Made by a program: the position numbers and the translations under genes
The notes under the pieces: generated by a model
Seen by the model: only the letters and a program-made list of their open reading frames with translations
What the model was told of the DNA's origin: nothing
Database searches by the model: none
Assembly (NCBI GenBank): GCA_017965425.1
Contig: JAGCPY010000001.1
Span: 1-64,000, forward strand
Direction of reading: 5' to 3'
Length of the DNA: 64,000 nucleotides
From: Bacteroidaceae bacterium
Lineage (GTDB): Bacteria > Bacteroidota > Bacteroidia > Bacteroidales > Bacteroidaceae
Shown: positions 18,109 through 26,027 of the stretch, in pieces
Layout: each line of letters starts with the position of its first letter
Position numbering within the stretch: the first letter of the stretch is position 1

Positions 18109-18220
18109 AGATTGACGGTCAGATTCACGATGATTGACGTCAAATATAAACGTTTACGTCATCTGGGAGTAAGACGTCAATCGACTTCAATCTGACCGTC
18201 AATCTATCAATAATAATTAT
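18109..18220 (+). repeat. GATTGACG-family palindromic repeat, copy 9 (subtype 2)
   Basis: The left arm AGATTGACGGTCAGATT is the exact inverse of the end of the right arm AATCTGACCGTCAATCT (ending 18205), a perfect 17-bp pairing. The centre is identical in design to copy 8. The AT-rich tail AATAATAATTATTAAGAC forms the pyrF leader, with the pyrF ATG 26 nt after the arm. Confidence 0.9.
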
Positions 18221-18231
18221 TAAGACTAAAT

Positions 18232-19224
18232 ATGACACGCAAACAACTATTTGAGAACATTTGCAGGAAGCAGAGCTTCCTGTGTGTGGGATTGGACACC
18301 GACCTGAAGAAGGTGCCGCAACATTTGCGGGCAAAGGCCGAAAGCGAAGCGGACTTTGACCCCATCTTTGAATTCAACAAGGCCATCATCGACGCGACAG
18401 CACCCTTCTGCATGGCCTACAAGCCCAACCTGGCTTTCTACGAGGCACACGGCGTGAAGGGCTGGATCGCCTTCGAGAAGACGGTGAAGTACATCCGTGA
18501 ACAACACCCCGACCAGTTCATCATTGCCGATGCCAAGCGCGGTGACATCGGCAACACCTCGAAGCTTTACGCGCGCACTTTTTTTGAAGAGGTGGACGTC
18601 GATGCCGTCACCGTGGCACCTTACATGGGCGAAGACAGCGTGACGCCCTTCCTTGGCTATCCGGAGAAATGGGTGATACTGCTGGCGCTGACAAGCAACA
18701 AAGGGAGCGCCGATTTCCAGAAGACCGAGACCCTCCCCCCGCCCTCCCTCAAGGGAGGGAGTGGTTACCAACAAGAAACAGGTAAACCCATGCAGCTCTA
18801 TGAAAGAGTTATTCTGCGCAGCCAAGAATGGGTTCGCGACTATTTGACTGTTCAGGAAAAGGAAACTGCTGCCCAAACACATTCCACTCTCCCCCTTCAG
18901 GAGGAGCGGGGAGAGGGTCCGGGTTCGGACTGTCTCATGTATGTCGTCGGCGCCACGCAGGGAAGTGCCTTCGCAGACATCCGCCGTCTGGCCCCCGACC
19001 ACTTCCTATTGGTTCCCGGCATAGGCGCTCAGGGAGGCTCGCTGGAGGAGGTATGCAAGTACGGATGGAACGACCACTGCGGCCTCATCGTGAACAGCAG
19101 CCGCGCCATCATCTATGCCGACTCCACGGAACGCTTTGCCGAAGTGGCCGCCGAACGGGCAAGGGAAGTGCAGCAACAAATGGCGAAGCTCTTACAAGAA
19201 AAAGCCGGGAACCTCATCGGATAA
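18232..19224 (+). CDS. pyrF: Orotidine 5'-phosphate decarboxylase (type 2) with two in-frame palindromic insertions
   Basis: A 330-aa enzyme converting OMP to UMP, the last step of pyrimidine synthesis. The catalytic string D100-A-K102-R-G-D105 is intact, as are the opening [14 protein letters not shown] and the phosphate loop [10 protein letters not shown]. Bacteroidota homologues are, from memory, about 270-280 aa; the extra length lies in two low-complexity stretches at about residues 167-188 and 215-235. Each is encoded by a GC-rich palindrome. Because the frame and active site are preserved, the enzyme is probably functional. The leader derives from repeat copy 9, and a strong terminator follows the stop. 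Confidence 0.93.
   Translation: MTRKQLFENICRKQSFLCVGLDTDLKKVPQHLRAKAESEADFDPIFEFNKAIIDATAPFCMAYKPNLAFYEAHGVKGWIAFEKTVKYIREQHPDQFIIADAKRGDIGNTSKLYARTFFEEVDVDAVTVAPYMGEDSVTPFLGYPEKWVILLALTSNKGSADFQKTETLPPPSLKGGSGYQQETGKPMQLYERVILRSQEWVRDYLTVQEKETAAQTHSTLPLQEERGEGPGSDCLMYVVGATQGSAFADIRRLAPDHFLLVPGIGAQGGSLEEVCKYGWNDHCGLIVNSSRAIIYADSTERFAEVAAERAREVQQQMAKLLQEKAGNLIG
18730..18766 (-). repeat. GC-rich palindromic element inside pyrF (site A)
   Basis: CCCTCCCT (18742-18749) and AGGGAGGG (18752-18759) form a perfect hairpin with a 2-nt loop, extended by flanking CCTCCCCC. Read on the minus strand, it has the same layout as site B (CCACT-CCCTCCC...GAGGGAGGG-CGGGG-GAGGGT). It adds codons for [13 protein letters not shown] residues in frame. 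Confidence 0.8.
18884..18925 (+). repeat. GC-rich palindromic element inside pyrF (site B)
   Basis: The segment runs CCACTCTCCCCC, CTTCAGGAGGAG, then CGGGGAGAGGGTCC; CTCTCCCC pairs with GGGGAGAG. It is a second member of the family at 18730, in the opposite orientation, and encodes [14 protein letters not shown] in frame. Confidence 0.78.
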
Positions 19225-19264
19225 ACAGAGAACGCCGACGGGCCCAACCCTCTGACGATTCCAC

Positions 19265-19302
19265 GCCAGCTTTTCCATCAAGGAAAGGCTGGCTCGTTTT
19301 TT
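19265..19302 (+). terminator. Rho-independent terminator of pyrF
   Basis: A 12-bp stem, GCCAGCTTTTCC (19265-19276) with GGAAAGGCTGGC (19282-19293), loop ATCAA, then CG and six T. It lies 40 nt after the pyrF stop. Confidence 0.9.
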
Positions 19303-19455
19303 ATTATTGGTGTCCGCTAAAAAAGCGGCCTGAAAGGCCAATAAGCCCCTCTCACTTCTGCATCTTTTGAAATGCCTGTATAGATAGGCAAAGTAGAGAT
19401 TGTATGCAATTTTCCCCGGACAACAATATTTTTTATTCATTGTCAACGCTTTATG

Positions 19456-19499
19456 GCAGAAGGTGTACACGCTTTGTGGAGAAGGTGTACACGTTCTGC
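19456..19499. repeat. Hairpin with paired GTGTACAC motifs (copy 1)
   Basis: The arms 19456-19470 and 19485-19499 are inverted copies with one mismatch, each containing the palindrome GTGTACAC, around a 14-nt loop. The geometry (15-nt arms, 14-nt loop) equals that of the hairpin at 33353. It is the main recognisable structure in the 549-bp gap 19225-19773 besides the pyrF terminator; the rest (about 19,560-19,720) is AT-rich with nothing recognised. Confidence 0.75.
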
Positions 19500-19722
19500 T
19501 GTGAGGCTATGCTCGCTCCGAACGGGATGTATGGGGCTTTTCAGGTTGTCGGAAATACAATTGTTCAAAGGAATTAAAAGAAAATATCTATCACTCTACC
19601 TATTCATAATAAATAGCTATTTATTAAAGGGTTGAATTGGTAGATGATAATCAGAAATGGTAGAGCTATTTGGTGATATATGGCAATATTTTTAAGATTT
19701 CATCATAATTATTCAAAAATAA

Positions 19723-19753
19723 TTTGTGCATACAAAACTTTTTTGTACCTTTG
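19723..19753 (+). promoter_or_regulatory. Promoter of the VapE-like gene
   Basis: TTTG (19723-19726), 19-nt spacer, TACCTTTG (19746-19753): a full match to the Bacteroidota promoter. It rules out the in-frame ATG at 19726 as start. Confidence 0.8.
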
Positions 19754-19773
19754 CGGCATCAAAGGAGATGAAG

Positions 19774-21897
19774 ATGCTTTGCACGATATACAGGAAGACG
19801 ATAAGGAGTAACAGAGAAGTGACCAGCACTTTGGACTTGGAGGTTCTGAAGACTCGCCTCCAAGAAGACGGGAAGAAGCGCCGGGCGGTGGAAGCAGTGA
19901 GGGCAATCATGCCCATGCTTTCGCCGTTCCAGCGTTGGCCGGACATTGAAGCCCTGCCCGTCATCCGTCCAAGCATCTGCGTCCGGCGAAAAAGGGATGG
20001 CACGCTGAACAGCACGTACAACGGCGTAGTCACACTGGAAGTCAGAGGGTTGCAGCAAACGAGCGAGGTGGAGGACGTGAAAGCGCGCGCCGCCAACTGG
20101 CCGATGACCCTGGCAGCCATCACCGGTTGCAGCGGCAAGAGCGTGAAGATTCTCGTGCGCGGAACACTGGACGACGGCACACTGCCGAACAACGAGGACA
20201 ACATCCAGCGATTCCACAAACGGCTGTATGACACCTGCGTAGAGGTCTATGGATGTGTGCTCGGCCACAAACTGGCTGCCCGTGAGGCCATCCCCCAAGA
20301 CGGCTTCCGATGGACCTATGACCCCGCGCCCTACGTCAACACCGCCGCACAACCCGTGAAGGTGAACCGCAAGGACATCATGCGCTCGGGCGAGGCAGAA
20401 GAAGCGCAAGAATACGGGCCGAAAAGCATCATACCTTCCGACGAGAACTATATCTTCTACAGGCGACGCTTCTCGCTGGCCGTGTCCAAGGCGATGGAGC
20501 AGTTCCCCGACTACAGCTATGAGCTCTGCGAGAAGCTTCTGGACGCCACCGCCCTGGAAGCCGTGCGCTTGGGCATCCCGCAAGAAGAGACTGTCTATCA
20601 GGCTATTCCCAACGCCTACTTCAGCGACCTCGGCAGCACGAAGATACGGACGATTGTGGAAAGCATCTACAACGAAAACGCGCAGCATCCCGTGCGCCGC
20701 CACGACCATCCGATGCAAGAGCTGACCATGCGCCTGCAAATGTTCATCGAGCAACACTATGACCTGCGCTTCAACGAACTGACCAACGGCGTGGAATGGC
20801 GCCGCAACCATTCGGCCTCCTTCACCTTCAGGATCCTGGACACACGCGTCATGAACACCATGATCCAGGAATGCCACGAAGCCGGCCTGGAAGTGTTCGA
20901 CCGCGACATGAAGCGTTACCTCGGCTCGACACGCATCCGCGGCTACAACGCCGCCTGCACCTACCTGGCCAATGTCGGCGGAATGTGGGATGGGAAAATT
21001 GATTACATCGGGCAACTGGCAGACCGTGTCCCCAACAAGAACCCGCATTGGCGCGAATGGTTCCACACGTGGTTTCTCGGCATGGTGGCACAATGGGGTG
21101 GATGGGACACGCTTCACGCCAACTCGGTCGTCCCCCTTCTCATCGGGCAACAAGGCTGTGGAAAAAGCACCTTCGGGCAAATCATCCTCCCGCCGGAGCT
21201 GCGCGAAGTGGGCTATCGGGAGCTGGTGGACTTCTCCAGCAAGACCGAAGTGGAACGCCTGCTGACGAACACCCTGCTCATCAACCTTGATGAGTTCAAC
21301 CAAATATCGGAAAATATTCAACAAGGTTTCCTGAAGAACCTCATCCAGAAATCAAGTGTCAAAGGCCGTCGGCCCTACAGCAGCGTGACCGTGAACCTGC
21401 CACGCTTTGCCTCGTTCATCGCCACCACCAACATGACCGACGTATTGTCCGACCCGTCTAGTTCACGGCGCTTCATCGTGGCCGACATCCGCGAAGGCCA
21501 ACGCATCGACTTCAGCGGGGCCTTCCACTATGAACAGATGTACGCCCAGGCGGTTGCCGAGCTCACCGCCGGTCGCCGGTCGTATTTCACCGCAGAGGAA
21601 GTGGCTGAGCTGGAGGCCGTCAACGCCCAGTACAACCAGCAGCGGCCCGAAGTGCTCAAGTTCCTGAGCTGCTTCGAGCCCACGACCGCCCCAGACGGAC
21701 ACACATGTGCAATGAAAGTGTCGGAACTCGTCGCCGAAGTGCGCCGCGAGACAGGGTTCCACTACTCCGACAAGGCCATCAACTACCTGGGTCGCTGGCT
21801 GACGTCAGAAGCCCGCTCCATGCGCGTTCGCCGCACCATGCACAACGGTTGCCCCACGTACCTTGTCAGACGCCTCAAAAAGGGCTCGGCGACATAG
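19774..21897 (+). CDS. BT4734/VapE-like P-loop protein (virulence-associated E family)
   Basis: A 707-aa protein. The N-terminal about 220 residues resemble the BT4734-like domain (RWPDIEALPVIRPSICVRRK, and LAAITGCSGKSVKILVRG), and the C-terminal half is a VapE-like P-loop ATPase. Walker A is at 458-465 (GQQGCGKS), the Walker B-like strand is LLINLDEFN, and the sensor-like SFIATTNMTDVLSD and SSRRFIVADI follow. Such proteins are usually primase/helicase-like and linked to mobile elements. The start at 19774 is chosen because AAAGGAG (19761-19767) gives six-base spacing to this ATG. No integrase, phage or plasmid gene is adjacent, so it is an orphan between pyrF and lpxD. Confidence 0.85.
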   Translation: MLCTIYRKTIRSNREVTSTLDLEVLKTRLQEDGKKRRAVEAVRAIMPMLSPFQRWPDIEALPVIRPSICVRRKRDGTLNSTYNGVVTLEVRGLQQTSEVEDVKARAANWPMTLAAITGCSGKSVKILVRGTLDDGTLPNNEDNIQRFHKRLYDTCVEVYGCVLGHKLAAREAIPQDGFRWTYDPAPYVNTAAQPVKVNRKDIMRSGEAEEAQEYGPKSIIPSDENYIFYRRRFSLAVSKAMEQFPDYSYELCEKLLDATALEAVRLGIPQEETVYQAIPNAYFSDLGSTKIRTIVESIYNENAQHPVRRHDHPMQELTMRLQMFIEQHYDLRFNELTNGVEWRRNHSASFTFRILDTRVMNTMIQECHEAGLEVFDRDMKRYLGSTRIRGYNAACTYLANVGGMWDGKIDYIGQLADRVPNKNPHWREWFHTWFLGMVAQWGGWDTLHANSVVPLLIGQQGCGKSTFGQIILPPELREVGYRELVDFSSKTEVERLLTNTLLINLDEFNQISENIQQGFLKNLIQKSSVKGRRPYSSVTVNLPRFASFIATTNMTDVLSDPSSSRRFIVADIREGQRIDFSGAFHYEQMYAQAVAELTAGRRSYFTAEEVAELEAVNAQYNQQRPEVLKFLSCFEPTTAPDGHTCAMKVSELVAEVRRETGFHYSDKAINYLGRWLTSEARSMRVRRTMHNGCPTYLVRRLKKGSAT

Positions 21898-21989
21898 GCA
21901 GAAACCTAAGACATGCGCGCCACGTGTTAAATAAGGTGTAAAGGAAGGGAAAAAAGAAAGAATCATTGGGATATATCCACAAATTACCG

Positions 21990-21997
21990 TATCTTTG
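21990..21997 (+). promoter_or_regulatory. Promoter -7 box of the lipid A gene cluster
   Basis: TATCTTTG matches the -7 consensus, 32 nt before the lpxD ATG. A TTG at 21964-21966 is a possible -33 element at a long 23-nt spacing. Confidence 0.6.
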
Positions 21998-22029
21998 CAG
22001 CGCTAATCATCCTAAAACGCAGAAAAGAT

Positions 22030-23100
22030 ATGGAATTTAAAGCCCAACAGATAGCCGAATACCTTGGCGGAACCATCGAAGGCAACCCAGAAGTCAGCAT
22101 TTGCACTTTCGCGAAAATCGAAGAAGGTGTTCCCGGAGCCTTGTCCTTCTACTACGACCCGAAGTTCGAGCCATACCTTTATCAGACACAGTCTTCCGTG
22201 GTGCTTGTGCCCACGACCTTCCAAGCCGCTCAACCTGTTCAGCCGACCCTCATCCGCGTAGATGATCCGCGCATGGCCATTGGCCGTCTGCTGAGCCTCC
22301 ATGAAAGCATGAAGCCCAAGCGCACAGGCATCGACCCCAAAGCCTGCGTCGCCGCCACGGCCAAGATCGGGAAAGACGTATATATCGGTCCGTTCGCCGT
22401 CGTGGAAGACAACGCCGAGATAGGAGACGGAACTCAGTTGCATCCCCACGTCGTCATCGGCGAAGGGGCACGCATCGGCAACAACTGCACACTCTATCCG
22501 AATGTCACCGTCTATCACGACTGCCTTGTGGGCAACCGTTGCATCCTTCACGCTGGTGCCGTCATCGGTGCCGACGGCTTCGGTTTCTCGCCGACGGCAG
22601 AGGGGAACGAGAAAATCCCACAGATTGGCATTGCAGTCATCGAGGACGACGTGGAAATCGGTGCCAACTCCTGCGTTGACCGAGCCATGATGGGAACGAC
22701 AAACGTGCGCAAGGACGTGAAAATCGACAACCTCGTCCAAGTGGGACACAACTCCGAGATTGGTGCTCACACCGTGCTCTGCGGGCAAGTGGGCGTTGCC
22801 GGCTCCACGAAAGTCGGAGAATGGTGCATCATGACCGGGCAGGTGGGCATCGCCGGACATCTGACCGTGGCCGACCGCACCATCGCCGCCGCCCAGGCAG
22901 GCATCGCCACCAGCATCCGCAAACCCGGACAGACCATCATGGGCTATCCAGCCTACGACGCGAAAGCCTGCTCACGCTCATACATTGTCTTCAAGTCTCT
23001 GCCGGAAATGGCCGTACAACTCAGGCAACTGCAAAAAGAAGTAGAACAATTGAAGAGCCTCACCCCCACCCCTTCAGCAGAAGGCGAAGGGAGCAAATAG
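22030..23100 (+). CDS. lpxD: UDP-3-O-acylglucosamine N-acyltransferase
   Basis: A 356-aa cytoplasmic acyltransferase adding the second 3-hydroxyacyl chain in lipid A synthesis. The N-terminal uridine-binding domain ([18 protein letters not shown]) precedes a left-handed beta-helix of hexapeptide repeats from about residue 105 ([22 protein letters not shown]). The catalytic-type histidine is in [17 protein letters not shown]. The C-terminal helix ends in [13 protein letters not shown], encoded by a GC-rich partial palindrome (about 23,060-23,096) of the same kind as those in pyrF, so the tail is probably repeat-derived. It is the first gene of the lpxD-lpxC/fabZ-lpxA cluster with a TATCTTTG promoter upstream. 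Confidence 0.96.
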   Translation: MEFKAQQIAEYLGGTIEGNPEVSICTFAKIEEGVPGALSFYYDPKFEPYLYQTQSSVVLVPTTFQAAQPVQPTLIRVDDPRMAIGRLLSLHESMKPKRTGIDPKACVAATAKIGKDVYIGPFAVVEDNAEIGDGTQLHPHVVIGEGARIGNNCTLYPNVTVYHDCLVGNRCILHAGAVIGADGFGFSPTAEGNEKIPQIGIAVIEDDVEIGANSCVDRAMMGTTNVRKDVKIDNLVQVGHNSEIGAHTVLCGQVGVAGSTKVGEWCIMTGQVGIAGHLTVADRTIAAAQAGIATSIRKPGQTIMGYPAYDAKACSRSYIVFKSLPEMAVQLRQLQKEVEQLKSLTPTPSAEGEGSK

Positions 23101-23137
23101 ACTTAATCATCCACTCAACAAAATGCCTCTTTTCCGC

Positions 23138-23194
23138 CCTGACAGAAAAACGACAAACACACTCCGTCCTTCGGAGAGGAGTCAGGGATGAGGC
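23138..23194 (+). repeat. GC-rich palindromic element between lpxD and lpxC
   Basis: The sequence CACTCCGTCCTTCGGAGAGGAGTCAG contains CTCCG...CGGAG and ACTCC...GGAGT pairings, followed by GGGATGAGG. This order resembles the palindromic family in pyrF (CACTCTCCC-CTTC-GGAG-GGGGAGAGGG). It fills much of the 106-bp lpxD-lpxC gap. Confidence 0.55.
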
Positions 23195-23206
23195 CGGAAT
23201 ATCGTA

Positions 23207-24592
23207 ATGCTAAAACAGAACACATTAGGCGGAAGCTTCACCTTGCATGGTAAGGGCTTGCACACGGGGCTGAACCTCGTCGTGACCTTCAATCCCGCCC
23301 CCGAGAACCACGGTTACAAGATACAACGCATAGACCTTCCCGGAGAACCCGTCATCGATGCCGTGGCCGAGAATGTCGTTGAAACCACCCGTGGCACCGT
23401 ATTGGCCAACGGCGAAGCACGCTGTTCGACTGTCGAGCACGCCCTGGCAGCCCTCTACGCCCTCGGCGTTGACAACTGCCTCCTCCAGGTCAATGGCCCC
23501 GAGGTGCCCATTCTGGACGGCTCGGCAGAAATCTATGTCGAAAACATCCGCCGCGTGGGCGTGGTGGAACAGAATGCTCCAAAAGACTACTACATCGTCC
23601 ACAAGAAAATCGAGGTCCGCGACGACAAGACGGGGTCGGTCATCACCATCCTTCCCGACGAGCAGTTCAGCATCACAGCCATGATTGCTTTTCAGTCGAA
23701 GGTGCTCAGCAGTCAATTTGCCACCCTCGACGACATGAGCAAGTTCGAGAAAGAAATTGCCCCCGCCCGCACCTTCTGTTTCGTGCGCGAGGTGGAGATG
23801 ATGCTGGCTGCAGGCCTCATCCGTGGCGGCGACCTCGACAACGCCATCGTCATCTACGAGAACCAGAAGACACAGGAAGAACTCGACCAGCTGGCCGACC
23901 GCATCGGCGCCGCCCACCACGAAGCCACGGAGCTGGGCTATCTACAGACAAAGCCACTCATGTGGGAGAACGAACCCGCACGCCACAAGCTTCTCGACAT
24001 CATCGGCGACATGGCACTCATTGGCAAACCCATCAAGGGACGCATCATCGCCACACGCCCGGGACACACCGTCAACAACAAATTCGCACGCCTGATGCGC
24101 AAGGAGATCCGAGTCCACAAGGTTCAGGCTCCCATCTACGACCCCAACAAAGCACCCGTCTTGGACATCAAGCAAATCCGTCAGCTGCTGCCTCATAGAT
24201 ACCCGATGCTCTTCGTGGACAAAGTCATCGAGATGGACGCCAACAGCATCGTCGGCGTGAAGAACGTGACCGGCAACGAACCTTTTTTCCAAGGCCATTT
24301 CCCGGGTGAACCCGTCGTGCCTGGTGTATTACTCATCGAGGCTCTGGCACAAACGGGAGGCCTGCTCGTGCTCAGCAACATAGAGCATCCACAAGAATAC
24401 AGCACCTACTTCCTGCGCATCGACAACTGCAAGTTCACCCAGAAAGTAGTGCCGGGTGACACGCTCTTATTCAAAGCCGCCTTCACAGCTCCCTTCCGCC
24501 ACAACATCGCACAGATGCACGGCTATGTCTTCGTGGGCGAGAACGTCGTCGCCGAAGCCAGCCTCACGGCACAAGTCATCAAGAACTCATAG
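23207..24592 (+). CDS. lpxC: Bifunctional LpxC deacetylase / FabZ 3-hydroxyacyl-ACP dehydratase
   Basis: A 461-aa fusion of two enzymes, usual in Bacteroidota. The LpxC part (about residues 1-305) removes the N-acetyl group in the committed step of lipid A synthesis. The zinc-site histidine lies in STVEHALAALYALGVDN, and the further ligands in ARHKLLDIIGDMALIG; the family histidine is in RPGHTVNNKFARLM. The FabZ part (about 320-461) dehydrates 3-hydroxyacyl-ACP; the catalytic His and Glu lie in FFQGHFPGEPVVPGVLLIEA. It sits between lpxD and lpxA, so supply of 3-hydroxyacyl chains and their use in lipid A are encoded together. Confidence 0.97.
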   Translation: MLKQNTLGGSFTLHGKGLHTGLNLVVTFNPAPENHGYKIQRIDLPGEPVIDAVAENVVETTRGTVLANGEARCSTVEHALAALYALGVDNCLLQVNGPEVPILDGSAEIYVENIRRVGVVEQNAPKDYYIVHKKIEVRDDKTGSVITILPDEQFSITAMIAFQSKVLSSQFATLDDMSKFEKEIAPARTFCFVREVEMMLAAGLIRGGDLDNAIVIYENQKTQEELDQLADRIGAAHHEATELGYLQTKPLMWENEPARHKLLDIIGDMALIGKPIKGRIIATRPGHTVNNKFARLMRKEIRVHKVQAPIYDPNKAPVLDIKQIRQLLPHRYPMLFVDKVIEMDANSIVGVKNVTGNEPFFQGHFPGEPVVPGVLLIEALAQTGGLLVLSNIEHPQEYSTYFLRIDNCKFTQKVVPGDTLLFKAAFTAPFRHNIAQMHGYVFVGENVVAEASLTAQVIKNS

Positions 24593-24637
24593 CATGACAC
24601 AACTGCGTTGACCTTTGGACATTGAAGCCAGCATCGT

Positions 24638-24669
24638 AATAACGTGATAACGTGATAACGAAATAACGA
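24638..24669 (+). repeat. Short 8-bp tandem repeat (TGATAACG-like, four copies)
   Basis: TAATAACG-TGATAACG-TGATAACG-AAATAACG in the 109-bp gap between lpxC-fabZ and lpxA. It is too short to assign a role. Confidence 0.6.
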
Positions 24670-24701
24670 CTCATCCTTAACCACTAAACACCCCCCTGAC
24701 A

Positions 24702-25472
24702 ATGATAAGTCCCCTTGCCTACATCCATCCCGAAGCCAAGATTGGCGAGAACGTAGAGATCGGCCCCTTCTGCTACATCGACAAGAACGTGGAGATTGGC
24801 GACAACAACACGTTGATGAACAGCGTCACCGTTCTTTACGGTTCCCGCATCGGCAACGGCAACATCTTCTTCCCCGGAGCCGTCATCGGCGCCATTCCTC
24901 AAGACCTCAAGTTCCGAGGAGAAGAATCCCTCGCCATCATTGGCGACAACAACAAGATTCGCGAGAACGTGACCATCAATCGTGGAACGGCTGCCAAGGG
25001 ACAAACCGTTGTCGGTTCCGGCAACCTCCTCATGGAAGGATGCCACATCGCCCATGATGTCATCGTGGGCGACGACGTCATCATCGGCAACACCACGAAG
25101 CTGGCCGGGGAAGTCACCATTGACGACCACGCTATCTTGTCTGCCTGTGTGCTCATCCACCAGTTCTGCCGCATCGGCAGCTATACGATGGTCGGCGGCG
25201 GCACGCGCACGTCACAGAGCATCGTGCCTTATAGCATCTGTGCCCGTGAGCCTGCCACTTATTGCGGCCTGAACATCGTAGGCCTGCGCCGCAGAGGATT
25301 CGAGCGCGAGGTCATCAACACCATCCACGAAGCCTACCGCATCATCTTCCAAGGCGGACTCACACAGGCCGACGCCATCAGCACCATCCGACGCGAACTC
25401 CCCCCAACACCCGAAATACAATACATCCTTGACTTTATCGAGGACACCAAACAACGCGGATTCGTTCACTAA
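24702..25472 (+). CDS. lpxA: Acyl-ACP:UDP-N-acetylglucosamine O-acyltransferase
   Basis: A 256-aa hexapeptide-repeat acyltransferase for the first lipid A step. The N-terminal left-handed beta-helix is clear (IHPEAKIGENVEIGPFCYID), including the catalytic-histidine region GCHIAHDVIVGDD and the substrate strand GGGTRTSQSIVPYSICAREP. The C-terminal helical domain begins near GLNIVGLRRRGFEREVI. Length equals the usual family length. It follows lpxC-fabZ by 109 bp and precedes the pRiA4b-like gene by 3 bp, so it is probably co-transcribed with that gene, miaA and the PBP. Confidence 0.97.
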   Translation: MISPLAYIHPEAKIGENVEIGPFCYIDKNVEIGDNNTLMNSVTVLYGSRIGNGNIFFPGAVIGAIPQDLKFRGEESLAIIGDNNKIRENVTINRGTAAKGQTVVGSGNLLMEGCHIAHDVIVGDDVIIGNTTKLAGEVTIDDHAILSACVLIHQFCRIGSYTMVGGGTRTSQSIVPYSICAREPATYCGLNIVGLRRRGFEREVINTIHEAYRIIFQGGLTQADAISTIRRELPPTPEIQYILDFIEDTKQRGFVH

Positions 25473-25475
25473 GTT

Positions 25476-26027
25476 ATGCTCTACACCATCACTGCTGCCA
25501 GCCCAGAAGTGGAGGACTTTGTTCTGGAACTGCAAATAGAGTCCAATGCCACCTTTGCCGATTTACACCGCCTGATTCGCCAGAGTTGCGAATGGGATGA
25601 TTTCAAGCCGGCCACCTTCTACATCTGCGACCACCGTTGGCGACACGAACGTGCCATCCCCGAAAAAAGCTTTGAGGACGACACCATGAGCGAAGTCGAG
25701 CTCGGCGATCTGCTTGAAGACGAGGGACAACGGCTCCAATATCTTTTCGACCCCGACGAAAGAAGGCACCTCCTGATGGAAGTCTCGCACATCGCTTTCA
25801 GCAAGCACATTGACGCCCCTCTGTGTCGCCGCAAACACGGGCAACCGCCTCTTCTGCAATTGGAAAAGGAAGAAGCACCCCAACCGCTCACCAATGCCGA
25901 ACTGCTGGCACAGCTGAATGCTGCCGCGTTGGCCGACGACGAAGACGATGACATCGAGCCCACCGATGATGACTTGTTTGAGATAGAAGAACTGGACGTC
26001 GAAGGCTTCGACTTCACAGAAGGATGA
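25476..26027 (+). CDS. Plasmid pRiA4b ORF-3-like (IS1096 passenger TnpR-like) domain protein
   Basis: A 183-aa protein. The N-terminal about 110 residues fit the pRiA4b ORF-3-like family: [18 protein letters not shown] form, [16 protein letters not shown], then [28 protein letters not shown]. The function of the family is unknown despite its name. The C-terminal tail (from about 145) is strongly acidic: [20 protein letters not shown]. It is tightly packed: 3 bp after lpxA and overlapping miaA by 4 bp (ATGA). This packing implies a conserved cellular role rather than a recent mobile insertion. No transposase accompanies it. Confidence 0.8.
   Translation: MLYTITAASPEVEDFVLELQIESNATFADLHRLIRQSCEWDDFKPATFYICDHRWRHERAIPEKSFEDDTMSEVELGDLLEDEGQRLQYLFDPDERRHLLMEVSHIAFSKHIDAPLCRRKHGQPPLLQLEKEEAPQPLTNAELLAQLNAAALADDEDDDIEPTDDDLFEIEELDVEGFDFTEG

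Noticed and set aside
19759..21324. 521-codon antisense frame in the VapE-like gene
   Set aside because: Shadow frame; the plus-strand gene has Walker motifs, promoter and Shine-Dalgarno-like site.
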